From positions 1-33,558 of the forward strand of contig JAGMBO010000113.1 in NCBI GenBank assembly GCA_023129715.1: 33,558 nt of DNA, given 5' to 3'. Shown in pieces: positions 15,793 to 22,872 of the stretch; the stretch's first letter is position 1, and each line of letters starts with the position of its first letter. The notes under the pieces are model-generated. The model saw nothing but the letters and a program-made list of their open reading frames with translations. It made no database searches and was not told the origin of the DNA. The stretch is from Candidatus Eiseniibacteriota bacterium (GTDB taxonomy: Bacteria; Eisenbacteria; RBG-16-71-46; CAIMUX01; WJJG01). A program made the position numbers and the translations under genes.

Positions 15793-15933
15793 GCGTGGAC
15801 CTGGTCTCGCCGGGGAGTCTTCTGGATGTGCCCCGGCTCACGGCGGTACTTCGATGAAGCGGGCCTGCTCGGGATGACGGTCCCCGACAAGCCGACCAGC
15901 TCCCTGCACCGCTATCGGACCATGGCACCCTGA
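15793..15933 (+). other. Possible frameshifted gene end, unidentified
   Basis: Two overlapping plus frames read like one protein tail. The first is 'DLVSPGSLLDVPRLTAVLR', ending in a stop near 15857. The second is 'RYFDEAGLLGMTVPDKPTSS' onward to 'HRYRTMAP', ending at TGA 15931-15933. I do not recognise the family, and the join would need a frameshift near 15847. The remaining bases to 16035 show nothing I can name. Confidence 0.25.
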
Positions 15934-16035
15934 AGGCGGGCTACTAAACCGTAATTGGCTCATGGGTCTAGAGATAGAGACACGGTGCTCGTCTCGGACT
16001 CGGGACATTCCATTGTTTTCGATTTCTCTCGAATT

Positions 16036-16078
16036 CGCAAACAAGTGACTTACCTGTTTGCGGCTCCGCAAATAGACT
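16036..16078 (+). promoter_or_regulatory. Palindromic operator and -10 box of the Fic fragment operon
   Basis: TTTGCGG (16057-16063), CT, CCGCAAA (16066-16072) form a perfect palindrome directly before TAGACT (16073-16078), a -10-like box. CGCAAACA (16036-16043) pairs with TGTTTGCG (16055-16062), giving a second overlapping inverted repeat. The start ATG follows the -10 by 7 nt and there is no Shine-Dalgarno. I could not identify a convincing -35. Confidence 0.5.
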
Positions 16079-16085
16079 CGCTGTC

Positions 16086-16412
16086 ATGAGTACCACAAGA
16101 CATGGGTCCGGCCGACTGGTTAGCGGTGCTGGGGGCGTCCAAGCCTTCGTGCCCGACCCACTGGCACCCGCGATCGACTTCAGCCCCGCCCTGCTGCGAG
16201 GGCTCTCCGACGCCGACAGGTTGATCGGACAGCTTGCCGGAGAGGGGCGCAGCCTGCCCAATGCACATCTACTCATCAGACCATTCGTGAAGCGCGAGGC
16301 GGTGCTCTCCAGCCGCATCGAGGGCACCCAGGCCACCCTCGGCGAACTCCTGGCCGCCGACGCCGGGACCCCTCGGTCCGGAGGACGCCGTGGAAAGCAG
16401 GCTGGGTCATGA
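16086..16412 (+). pseudogene. Truncated Fic-family protein: N-terminal domain only
   Basis: The 108-aa frame carries the Fic N-terminal (Fic_N) domain: 'LLRGLSDADRLIGQLAGEGRSLPNAHLLIRPFVKREAVLSSRIEGTQATLGELL'. It contains the inhibitory-helix motif S-x3-E-G (Ser75-Glu79-Gly80) that blocks ATP in intact Fic AMP-transferases. The catalytic domain with HPFx[D/E]GNGR is absent; the frame stops after a Gly/Arg tail. Intact relatives are about 370 aa. The stop overlaps the next start by 4 nt (ATGA). I infer that the Fic core was lost and the next gene joined on. Confidence 0.7.
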
Positions 16413-17674
16413 AGATCCTCTCCCCGGAGATTGATCTGTTGATTCGGAGTGTCCGGAACGTCCGTGAGGCCGGAAGCAGCGCTCCCGATCTGTTCGAGAG
16501 CGTGCGCGAGTGTCGCGCGTTGCTGGAGAAGATCAAACCGGTCATCGATGGGCGCGACTCCATCTGGTCGCTCTGGATCAGGACCGAGCGAGGTCAGTTG
16601 CATGACTTCGGCGACTATGAGGAGTATCGGGACGCGGGCGAGGTGGAATCGCGCGAGGATTTCGAGTCGCTGTGGCGGATGGAATACCCCGATGAAGTCC
16701 AGTGGCGGCGGCTACGAGTCGTGCACTACGACAGCCGTCTCTTCTTTCAGTTCGATCGCACGCTCGACTTCAACGTGGATCTCGCTTCCGGAATGTTCTA
16801 CCAACTGGATCCAGCTCAGGACGATGCCCGCAGGCTCGTCATCTGGCTTCTTCAAGCGATGCGCGACGAGGTGCGCAAGTTCGTGCTGGATCCGGCCGCG
16901 TACAACCGCGATGTAGAACGGAACCTGCCACTGTGCAAGCGTTTCGGCCGCGTACGCCGCCGGGATCTGTGGAGTGACTCGAGCGAGGTCATCCGCCTTG
17001 ACGACGAGATCGGGGCTGAAGGTTTAGGCCGGTTCAGGCGGCTGGTTCTGGATCTGGACGAGAACGCCACGATCGACAGGATGAGCCTGTCGGCTTTCCT
17101 GTCCTATTGCCGGATCTGTTACGAGGCCAACGACTATGGACAACTCGAGTCGTCCATGACACCCGCGGAGATGTACCGAGCCATGGCCGACAACCGGGAC
17201 GAAGGGCTCCTGGATCTGCCGTCCGATGACGCTGAGGCCTTCACTCGCTGGTACCGCGCGCGCCGGGGCGGTGGCCACCCCTTCGAAATCTGCCGCGGTG
17301 GGAACCGCACGCACATCTCCCTCTACGTGCTGGAACGTGGCGAGGGATGGCAACTCCGTCTGGCCGGGTTCAGCACCGTCCGGGCGGTCGAAACGGCGAG
17401 GATGGCGATCGCTCTTTCCGAGCACGGCGTACCCTTCATGCTGGAGTCCCCGGAGGAGATGCTGCGCATGCTGAGCGGCGAGGACTTCCTGGGCATCGTT
17501 CCCGAGGACATCCCTGTGGGGTACAACCACGGGGATTTCCCCAAGGAGGACCGCATCCACAGCTATCTCCACCTGTACGTTATCGAGGACATTTGCGAGT
17601 CACTTCCCGGAAGCATCACTTGGTATTCCCTGGATGAGCTGGTACCGAGTGGTGATCCGGCCGGTCCCGGGTAA
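16409..17674 (+). CDS. Unknown 421-aa protein coupled to the Fic fragment
   Basis: The frame is open and coding-like for 421 aa, starting with ATGA overlap at 16409. It is acidic, rich in Trp, Tyr and Arg, with no signal peptide or TM helix. Segments include 'WSLWIRTERGQLHDFGDYEE', 'LRVVHYDSRLFFQFDRTLDF' and a C-terminal 'EEMLRMLSGEDFLGIVPEDI'. The N-terminal region (1-50) is helical. I do not recognise a family and see no nuclease, kinase or methylase motif. Two halves may be separate domains (break near residue 200-215). Transcription is probably from the Fic promoter at 16073. Confidence 0.7.
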   Translation: MKILSPEIDLLIRSVRNVREAGSSAPDLFESVRECRALLEKIKPVIDGRDSIWSLWIRTERGQLHDFGDYEEYRDAGEVESREDFESLWRMEYPDEVQWRRLRVVHYDSRLFFQFDRTLDFNVDLASGMFYQLDPAQDDARRLVIWLLQAMRDEVRKFVLDPAAYNRDVERNLPLCKRFGRVRRRDLWSDSSEVIRLDDEIGAEGLGRFRRLVLDLDENATIDRMSLSAFLSYCRICYEANDYGQLESSMTPAEMYRAMADNRDEGLLDLPSDDAEAFTRWYRARRGGGHPFEICRGGNRTHISLYVLERGEGWQLRLAGFSTVRAVETARMAIALSEHGVPFMLESPEEMLRMLSGEDFLGIVPEDIPVGYNHGDFPKEDRIHSYLHLYVIEDICESLPGSITWYSLDELVPSGDPAGPG

Positions 17675-17704
17675 CGCGACGCGCCGATGGATGCCTCTGC
17701 CTTC

Positions 17705-17727
17705 TGAGGTCGCAGATCGCGACCTCA
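17705..17727. terminator. Stem-loop between convergent genes
   Basis: TGAGGTCGC (17705-17713), 5-nt loop and GCGACCTCA (17719-17727) are perfectly complementary. It lies between the convergent 421-aa gene and the second DUF4143 ATPase gene. There is no clear T tract, so a bidirectional terminator is inferred from stem strength and position. Confidence 0.45.
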
Positions 17728-17771
17728 AGGCTGTGACCTCTCGTTCTGGCTGCGGGGGCCCGCCGCTCCCG

Positions 17772-19160
17772 TTAGCGCTGCGGGATGTCTCCCAGCGACC
17801 ACTCCCCGCACAGCCTTCGCACCTGGCCCGCCATGTAGAGCGGCAGCGAGAGCAACTCGAAGGAAACCGAATCCCCCTCGGGCAGCGCCACTGTTGCTGA
17901 GGTGAGGGATGGCCGGTCTGCATTCAGGCGAACGGCAAACGAGCATCTCTTGGCGTGTAGGAAGCGGTGCAGAGATCTCAACGTGCCGGTCTTGCCGGCC
18001 TTGACCTCGATCGGGATGATTCTTGGGCCCTCGGAGATCACGTAGTCAACCTCGGCAGAGGACGTCTTGGCTTCGCGGGTCCAGAAGTGCAGTCCCGGTT
18101 CGCAGTAGGGTGGGAGAGAGTAGAGGAGGTGCTGACCTACGTACTGCTCACATACGGCCCCGGCATTGACTTGCATGATGTCCTCGGCCTGCTCGAAGTC
18201 CACCAGGTTCAATCCGCAGATCCCCGCCAGGAGTCCAACATCCATGAAGAGCACCTTGAAGTGCCTTTGGCTGGCAGTCGCGCCCAGGGGGATGCCGCTA
18301 CATGAGGAATGCGGGACCCGGTGGGCGATGCGGGCATGGCAGAGTGCGTCGAGAGCGGGCTTGAGATCGCGAGACCGTTGTTCGGGGTCAACGTGGACGT
18401 ACTTGAACTTCATCCCCACGAGGGCCGGCACCCTCGCGAACACAGCGCGGAGACGGTCCGGATTAAAGCGGCCACGGTACTTGGCGAAATCCTCCTGGAA
18501 GGTCGTGAGCAGGGCACGCTTCGTTTCATCACAGGCGCGCAAGGAGCCACTCTCGATGAATGTCCGCACCACTTCGGGCATGCCACCCACCGCGAAGAAC
18601 TGGCGCACCAGCCTCATCAGCTGGACGTGGATCGATTCGGGGATGCTCTCCCGGGATCCGAGGCCATTCAGGAGGGAGAGGAGTTTCGTGTGCCCCCCTG
18701 CCAGCAGGAACTCCTCGAACTGCATGGGGCCGAGGTGCAGGTACTCTACCCGCCCCACCGGTACGGGCGTTGCTTCGTCCCCAAGAAGGAACTCCAGCAG
18801 GGAGCCTGCCGCTATGACGTGAAGCTGGGGTAGTTCCTCGTGGAAATAGCGCAGGGCAGCGAATGCCTTGGGAGCGGCCTGAATCTCGTCAAGAAAAAGG
18901 AGTGTCTGGCCGGGCACGATGTCGGTGCCGAGTCGAACTTCAAGTAGTCGGATGATCTCACGCGGCGACATCGGATCGAACAGCTCGGCGATGTCCGGAT
19001 CGCGCTCGAAATCGATCCTCACGACGCCGTCGAACTGCTCATCGCCGAACTGCTCCACGAGGTATGACTTGCCGACTTGCCGTGCTCCTCGTACCACGAG
19101 CGGCTTCCGCGAGGGCTTGGCCTTCCAGTCGACCAGGTACTCCAGTGCAGCTCTCTTCAT
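17772..19160 (-). CDS. AAA-type ATPase with DUF4143 (second copy)
   Basis: The product has 462 aa. Walker A is 'GARQVGKS' (25-32) and Walker B 'LLFLDEIQ' (Asp91-Glu92), followed by 'LHVIAAGSLLEFLL'. The C-terminal DUF4143 region ends in a PD-(D/E)xK-like core 'AEVDYVISEGPRIIPIEVKAG'. It is longer than the 8948-10096 copy and belongs to a different subgroup ('KPLVVRGARQVGKS' type). Unlike the TA-like genes, it has a normal leader with GGAGGT 5 nt before the ATG and a strong promoter (19187-19215). Function is unknown; relatives are common near TA systems. Confidence 0.9.
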   Translation of the reverse strand: MKRAALEYLVDWKAKPSRKPLVVRGARQVGKSYLVEQFGDEQFDGVVRIDFERDPDIAELFDPMSPREIIRLLEVRLGTDIVPGQTLLFLDEIQAAPKAFAALRYFHEELPQLHVIAAGSLLEFLLGDEATPVPVGRVEYLHLGPMQFEEFLLAGGHTKLLSLLNGLGSRESIPESIHVQLMRLVRQFFAVGGMPEVVRTFIESGSLRACDETKRALLTTFQEDFAKYRGRFNPDRLRAVFARVPALVGMKFKYVHVDPEQRSRDLKPALDALCHARIAHRVPHSSCSGIPLGATASQRHFKVLFMDVGLLAGICGLNLVDFEQAEDIMQVNAGAVCEQYVGQHLLYSLPPYCEPGLHFWTREAKTSSAEVDYVISEGPRIIPIEVKAGKTGTLRSLHRFLHAKRCSFAVRLNADRPSLTSATVALPEGDSVSFELLSLPLYMAGQVRRLCGEWSLGDIPQR

Positions 19161-19186
19161 GTGGCACCTCCAGTAGGTTGCTGGCT

Positions 19187-19215
19187 ATTATAGCGGGTAC
19201 TTTTGACCGTGTCTT
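19187..19215 (-). promoter_or_regulatory. Promoter of the second DUF4143 ATPase
   Basis: On the minus strand AAGACA (19215-19210), 17-bp spacer and a perfect TATAAT (19192-19187) precede the gene. The leader of about 20 nt contains GGAGGT just before the ATG at 19160. Confidence 0.65.
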
Positions 19216-19363
19216 GGACAAAATACCAGGTATAAAGAACCCAAAGCGGGAGATAGTAAGGGGCGCACGATGGCTCCATGAGGCGAGCATGGCCGGGCAC
19301 TGCCTCGGGGTGGATCTAGACGATGGGAAATCACACGCATCCTTCTTGATCAACGCAAAGAGA

Positions 19364-19395
19364 TTGACAGCAATCAGGAACAACTGGTAATCAGG
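19364..19395 (+). promoter_or_regulatory. Candidate promoter/operator of the BREX-like HTH gene
   Basis: TTGACA (19364-19369) is followed 18 bp later by a weak TAATCA. AATCAGG occurs twice (19372-19378 and 19389-19395), 17 bp apart, flanking the spacer and -10. They may be binding sites of the downstream HTH protein. The rest of 19216-19360 shows no gene I would support. Confidence 0.3.
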
Positions 19396-19426
19396 TAATG
19401 GATCTCGCGTGTGGAAGGAATCCTCA

Positions 19427-19657
19427 GTGGACTCAGATGTCAGAGACATCCTGACGATCAGCGAACTCGCGAAGTATCTGAAAATACCCAAGTCCACGCT
19501 CTACAAGCTTGCTCAGGAGGGCAGGCTGCCTGGCCAGAAGGTGGGCCGCCATTGGCGGTTTCGGCGCCAGGCGATCGATCGGTGGCTGGAGCGGCCGCGC
19601 ACTGTCGTTTCCCACAATCATGCCAACGGTGATGTCGAGGTCAACGGAGATCAGTGA
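19427..19657 (+). CDS. Excisionase-family HTH protein at the head of the BREX-like locus
   Basis: From the GTG at 19427 the product has 76 aa; AAGGA lies 8 nt upstream. GTG 19409 would add 6 residues. 'ILTISELAKYLKIPKSTLYKLAQEGRLPGQKVGRHWRFRRQAIDRWL' is a typical excisionase/AlpA-like MerR-type winged HTH (helix_turn_helix_17). Such a gene often precedes brxF in type 3 BREX clusters and is the likely regulator. The stop overlaps the following brxF start by one base (TGATG). Confidence 0.85.
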   Translation: MDSDVRDILTISELAKYLKIPKSTLYKLAQEGRLPGQKVGRHWRFRRQAIDRWLERPRTVVSHNHANGDVEVNGDQ

Positions 19658-20049
19658 TGCGAGAGAGCCTGTCCGAGAAGGTGATCGCGCAGATCGGCAA
19701 GGCCGCAGAGCTGTATCACCGCCTGGTCCTGATCGTTGCCCCCAGCGGATCAGGGAAGACCGCCGTGCTGCAGAACGCCGCCACGCGCTCGGGGGCACCG
19801 CTCTTGAACCTGAACCTGGAGCTCTCCCGCCGGATGCTCGATCTGACCGAGCGGCAGCGGGGCATCCCGCACGTGCTGGCCGGGCACTGGGAACTCCCGC
19901 TTCGCGGCCTTCGCGAGAGGCTTGCGCATCAGGCCGCCGACCGGACCATCCAGGAAGACCTCGCTCACCTGCGTCGCCTTGGCTTGGTCGAAGCGGCCGG
20001 TCGAGGCCGGGGAGCGCGATATTGGCTTCGGAGAACGCGCGATGAATAG
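19657..20049 (+). pseudogene. Chimera: BrxF N-terminal half fused to AlbA_2-type winged-helix end
   Basis: The frame is intact (130 aa from ATG 19657, GGAG 7 nt upstream). Residues 1-67 match BREX-3 BrxF: 'LSEKVIAQIGKAAELYHRLVLIVAPSGSGKT' with Walker A, then '[18 protein letters not shown]'. From 'LTERQR' onward it instead matches the C-terminal winged helix of AlbA_2/ATP-binding proteins, ending '[25 protein letters not shown]', closely like the end of the 20396-21802 protein. BrxF is normally about 150 aa and continues with a Walker-B-like half, which is missing. The joint lies in CTGACCGAGCGGCAGCGG (19843-19860), nearly identical to 21596-21613. Whether the chimera is functional is unknown. 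Confidence 0.65.
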
Positions 20050-20063
20050 CGCAGGAATAGCGC
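20044..20063 (+). repeat. Two GAATAGCGC repeats, 11-bp period
   Basis: GAATAGCGC occurs at 20044-20052 and 20055-20063, at the end of the chimeric gene. Similar GAAT-headed repeats follow the next AlbA_2 gene (21797-22044) and occur at 22210-22257. Confidence 0.6.
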
Positions 20064-20239
20064 GGTGCCGATGCGCCATTCCCCGCGTCATTGCACCCGG
20101 CGCGATGCTGGACGCAAGGGGCGAACCGGGTTCCCGCGGCTACCTCGGCCCGCGGGTTCGCCTCTCGACCGGGATCACGGGGGAGATGCTGTCCGGTCCC
20201 CACCGGGCCGGGGCGAGCCGGGGGACCAAGTCGGGACCA

Positions 20240-20389
20240 GTGGTGGTCAAGACCGACGACCTCCGAACGGCGCTCCTGACCGGCGGCTCGCCGGCCACGG
20301 TTCCGGAGATGAAGAAGCGCTTCGAGGGATACATCGACGAGAAAGCCAAGGGGCTGGACCCAGGCAAGGTGCGGATTGTGTTGGAGTAG
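20240..20389 (+). pseudogene. C-terminal remnant of a BrxC-like (DUF6079) protein
   Basis: The last 49 codons of an open frame read '[20 protein letters not shown]' then '[20 protein letters not shown]' and 'PGKVRIVLE', followed by stop. This resembles the C-terminus of BREX-3 BrxC/DUF6079 ATPases ('-GGP-T--E---RFE------G-DP-KVRIVLE'). The gene position directly after brxF supports this. The other ~1100 residues are absent. Upstream frame (to 19922) is not BrxC-like. The assignment is from memory of family ends, so moderate confidence. Confidence 0.45.
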
Positions 20390-20395
20390 GAAGCG

Positions 20396-21802
20396 GTGGA
20401 CCTGAAAGTCCTACAGCGCATCGTCGCGGACGGCGAGTCCGAGACGGTCGAGTTCAAGAAGTCGACCGCCCAGCTCTCGCGTGCCGGGGAGACCCTCTGC
20501 GGATTCCTGAACGGTCGGGGCGGCCGCGTGCTGATCGGCGTCACTCCGGCTGGCAAGATCGTAGGCCAGCATGTCTCCGACAAAACCCAGCAAGAGATCG
20601 CCGCCATGCTGCAGCGGTTCGAGCCGCCGGCCCCGGTCGAGACGCAGGTAGTCAAGCTGCTGGAGGGTGACAGGAAGGTCATCGTGCTCGATGCGCGCGC
20701 AATAGCCGACTCACGCCCGTTCACTTTCGGTGGACGGCCCTACCAGCGGATCGGCACGACGACCTCGGTCATGCCGCAGGAGCGCTACGAAAGGCTCCTT
20801 CTCGATCGGGCGCACGCCAGGCGGAGGTGGGAAAACCAGCCTGCGGTGGACGTGCAACTGGAAGACCTCGACCACGAGGAGATCCTGCGCACGGTCCGCC
20901 TCGGCATCGAGGCTGGACGGCTTCCGGAAGCGACGGGAACAGACGTCGGTGAAATCCTGGATCGGCTGAAGCTCCGGAGTGAAGGACGGCTCCTCGATGC
21001 GGCGGTCGTGCTCTTCGGCAAGGATCCCATGCCCGACTACCCCCAGTGCCACCTTCGCCTGGCCCGCTTCAAGGGGATCGACAAGTCGGAGTTCCTCGAC
21101 AACCGCCAGGAACACGGCCATGCCTTCCATCTCCTCGAGGAGGGGATGGCCTTCCTCTTGCGCCACCTGCCCATCGCTGGGCGCTTCGAGCCCGGGCGAA
21201 TCGAGCGGATCGATGAGCCGTTGTTCCCAGTGGCTGCCCTTCGAGAGGCGCTGGTCAATGCTCTCTGTCACCGGGACTACGCCATCACCGGCGGGTGCGT
21301 GAGCGCGGCCATCTTCGACGATCGCCTCGAGATCTGGAGCGATGGCACGCTGCCGTTCGGCTTGAAGGTCGAGGACCTGAAGCGCCCGCATCGATCCCTA
21401 CCGCGGAACCCATTCATCACGGGGGTCTTCTACCGTCGCGGACTCGTGGAGGAATGGGGCCGCGGGACTCAGATGATCGTGGACCTGTGCGTCCGAGCGG
21501 GCCACCCGGATCCCGAGTTCGTGGAGCAGACGGGCGCGGTCGGCGTTCGGTTCCTGCCCAGCGGCTACATCGCTCCGCATCGGATCGTCCACGAGCTGAC
21601 GCAGCGGCAGCGGGAGATCCTTCAGCTGATCGCGCGCGATCAGCCCATCCCCCTACGGGACATCATGAAGCGGCTGGCGAATCCTCCGGCTGCGGCCACC
21701 GTCAGGGACGATCTTTATCACCTGAAACGGATTGGCCTGCTCGATTCAAGAGGGCGGGGCAGGGGCGCCATGTGGCTCCTCAGGCAGGAGGGGCTGGAAT
21801 GA
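20396..21802 (+). CDS. AlbA_2/Schlafen-like ATP-binding protein with winged helix (first copy)
   Basis: The product has 468 aa from the GTG at 20396 (AGGAAG just upstream). The AlbA_2 domain is 'ESETVEFKKSTAQLSRAGETLCGFLNGRGGRVLIGV' (14-49). A GHKL-like ATP-binding domain (HATPase_c_4) follows: 'FPVAALREALVNALCHRDYAITGGCVSAAIFDDRLEIWSDG' and 'GLVEEWGRGTQMI'. The C-terminal winged helix runs from 'HELTQRQREILQLIARDQPIPLRDIMKRL' to 'GLLDSRGRGRGAMWLL'. Such proteins are common in defence and TA regions; proposed roles are regulator or nucleic-acid sensor. It starts 6 nt after the BrxC-like remnant. A 60-aa frame full of repeats overlaps its stop (ATG 21799). Confidence 0.88.
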   Translation: MDLKVLQRIVADGESETVEFKKSTAQLSRAGETLCGFLNGRGGRVLIGVTPAGKIVGQHVSDKTQQEIAAMLQRFEPPAPVETQVVKLLEGDRKVIVLDARAIADSRPFTFGGRPYQRIGTTTSVMPQERYERLLLDRAHARRRWENQPAVDVQLEDLDHEEILRTVRLGIEAGRLPEATGTDVGEILDRLKLRSEGRLLDAAVVLFGKDPMPDYPQCHLRLARFKGIDKSEFLDNRQEHGHAFHLLEEGMAFLLRHLPIAGRFEPGRIERIDEPLFPVAALREALVNALCHRDYAITGGCVSAAIFDDRLEIWSDGTLPFGLKVEDLKRPHRSLPRNPFITGVFYRRGLVEEWGRGTQMIVDLCVRAGHPDPEFVEQTGAVGVRFLPSGYIAPHRIVHELTQRQREILQLIARDQPIPLRDIMKRLANPPAAATVRDDLYHLKRIGLLDSRGRGRGAMWLLRQEGLE

Positions 21803-22044
21803 GCTGGCGAATGAGCTGGAATGAGCTGGCGAATGAGCTGGAATGCGCGGGGCGTACGGTCGAGCCGCTCGGCGGTCTGTCGTGGCGACATCCGCTGAAT
21901 GGGGCGGCGAATGAGGCAAGAACAGGGCAACGAGAGCGGCCACGGGCGGGGATCCACCTGGGCCTTGGAGAGGGCCGATGAGGAATAGGGCGGCGAATAG
22001 GGCGAGAATAGGGCGGCCTCATTCAGGCTGGCATCGCCCTATTC
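21797..22044. repeat. Clustered 10-12-bp GAAT-headed repeats
   Basis: GAATGAGCTG units begin at 21797, 21809, 21819 and 21831, with a partial unit at 21841 (alternating spacing 12 and 10 bp, so a 22-bp double unit repeats). GAATAGGGC occurs at 21983, 21995 and 22006 and inverted at 22036-22044. GAATGGGGC and GAATGAGGC sit near 21897-21910. The period is about one helical turn. The region follows the winged-helix end of the AlbA_2 gene. Apart from a 60-aa repeat-rich frame (21799-21981), it holds no gene I would support. Confidence 0.7.
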
Positions 22045-22447
22045 CGCTGACACCGACGCGGCTGGCCCAGCATCCGCTCCTGGGGCCAGCTCCCAGAGGT
22101 TCTCGCTGAGATCAAGCCGCCGGTGACTAATCTCGGGGGGAAACGCGGTCTTCACCAGTTCTGCACGCGTCCTAAGCACCATCGGCACCAAGGAATGGGC
22201 GGCCGGTTTGCCGCGGAATCAGTGGCCGATTCGCCACGGAATCGGTGGCCGGAATGGCCTGGAATACGCAGGCGAGGAGCTGCGTGACCTTGTCCCGGGG
22301 CTTGCGGTATCCCGACAACGCGTCCTGGAGGACCTGGTAGTCGAAGACCTCCCTGGCGATCTTGCTTCGGAGATGTGCGAATTCAGCTATGCCCAGATCC
22401 CAGAAAGAAGACACCAATGTCCACAGAATGTGAACGTAGTATGGCAT
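22039..22447 (-). pseudogene. Relic of an AbiEi-like regulator in two frames
   Basis: The upstream piece (22447 down to about 22270) reads 'AREVFDYQVLQDALSGYRKP' then 'RDKVTQLLA'. This matches the N-terminal winged helix of AbiEi-like regulators ('VFDY--L---L--Y--PR-K---L---G'). The text then departs into repeat-like residues and stops at 22172. A second frame, open from 22223 to TAG 22039-22041, reads 'VLRTRAELVKTAFPPEISHR' and 'RLDLSENLWELAPG', which looks like a protein tail. The middle of the gene is missing and the frames differ. Repeat units at 22210-22220 and 22233-22243 (GCCRCGGAATC, 23-bp period) lie at the break. Confidence 0.45.
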
Positions 22448-22872
22448 TTAGGAGAAAACACTTCAATCCCTGCCGTCGGGTCTGAAGCACGCGATACTCC
22501 TCCCGCCAGCGCAGACTGGGTGATGAGACCGGCCGCACGGGCGTGTCGGCCGGCGCCGCGGCGGGGCGTCGAGGCCGAAACTGCCCAGCCCGGCTCAGAT
22601 GGCTGTCCCGCCCAGGGAAGCCTGGCCGACCGGCGGTGCCGAGGGAGGTAGGCGATCTCATCCGGAGAATGTCGTCAGCCAATCCATTAACGTAACTCCG
22701 TTCAAGAAAGCAAGATCCGGGATTCTCTGAGTGACAGCGTGCTCGTCCATGTATTGCTCAATACAGTTCTTGCGAAATGCGACGTTTAGATTTAGATTCG
22801 CAGTGAATCGTATCGCCCGCGACTGAACATGCGAGACGATTCCTGGTTCCTGTAAAGCCATACGTGACATAC
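22448..22872. other. Gene-poor stretch upstream of the second abiE pair; GAATCGT sites
   Basis: No gene here is convincing. GAATCGT occurs at 22805-22811 and 22878-22884 and inverted (ACGATTC) at 22836-22842, around the start of the second AbiEi-like gene, so these are candidate operator sites. The stretch from about 22660 is richer in A+T than its surroundings. A minus frame 22658-22870 is open but unrecognised. Confidence 0.35.

Noticed and set aside
19039-19497. Open frames on both strands between the second DUF4143 gene and the HTH gene
   Set aside because: Products show no family features; the region is better explained by two divergent promoters.
21799-21981. 60-codon frame with ATGA overlap after the first AlbA_2 gene
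   Set aside because: Its sequence comes from the tandem repeats; no evidence that it is a real protein, although the overlap is tidy.
22658-22870. Minus-strand 70-codon frame divergent from the second AbiEi gene
   Set aside because: No recognisable domain and no ribosome site; overlaps the likely operator region.
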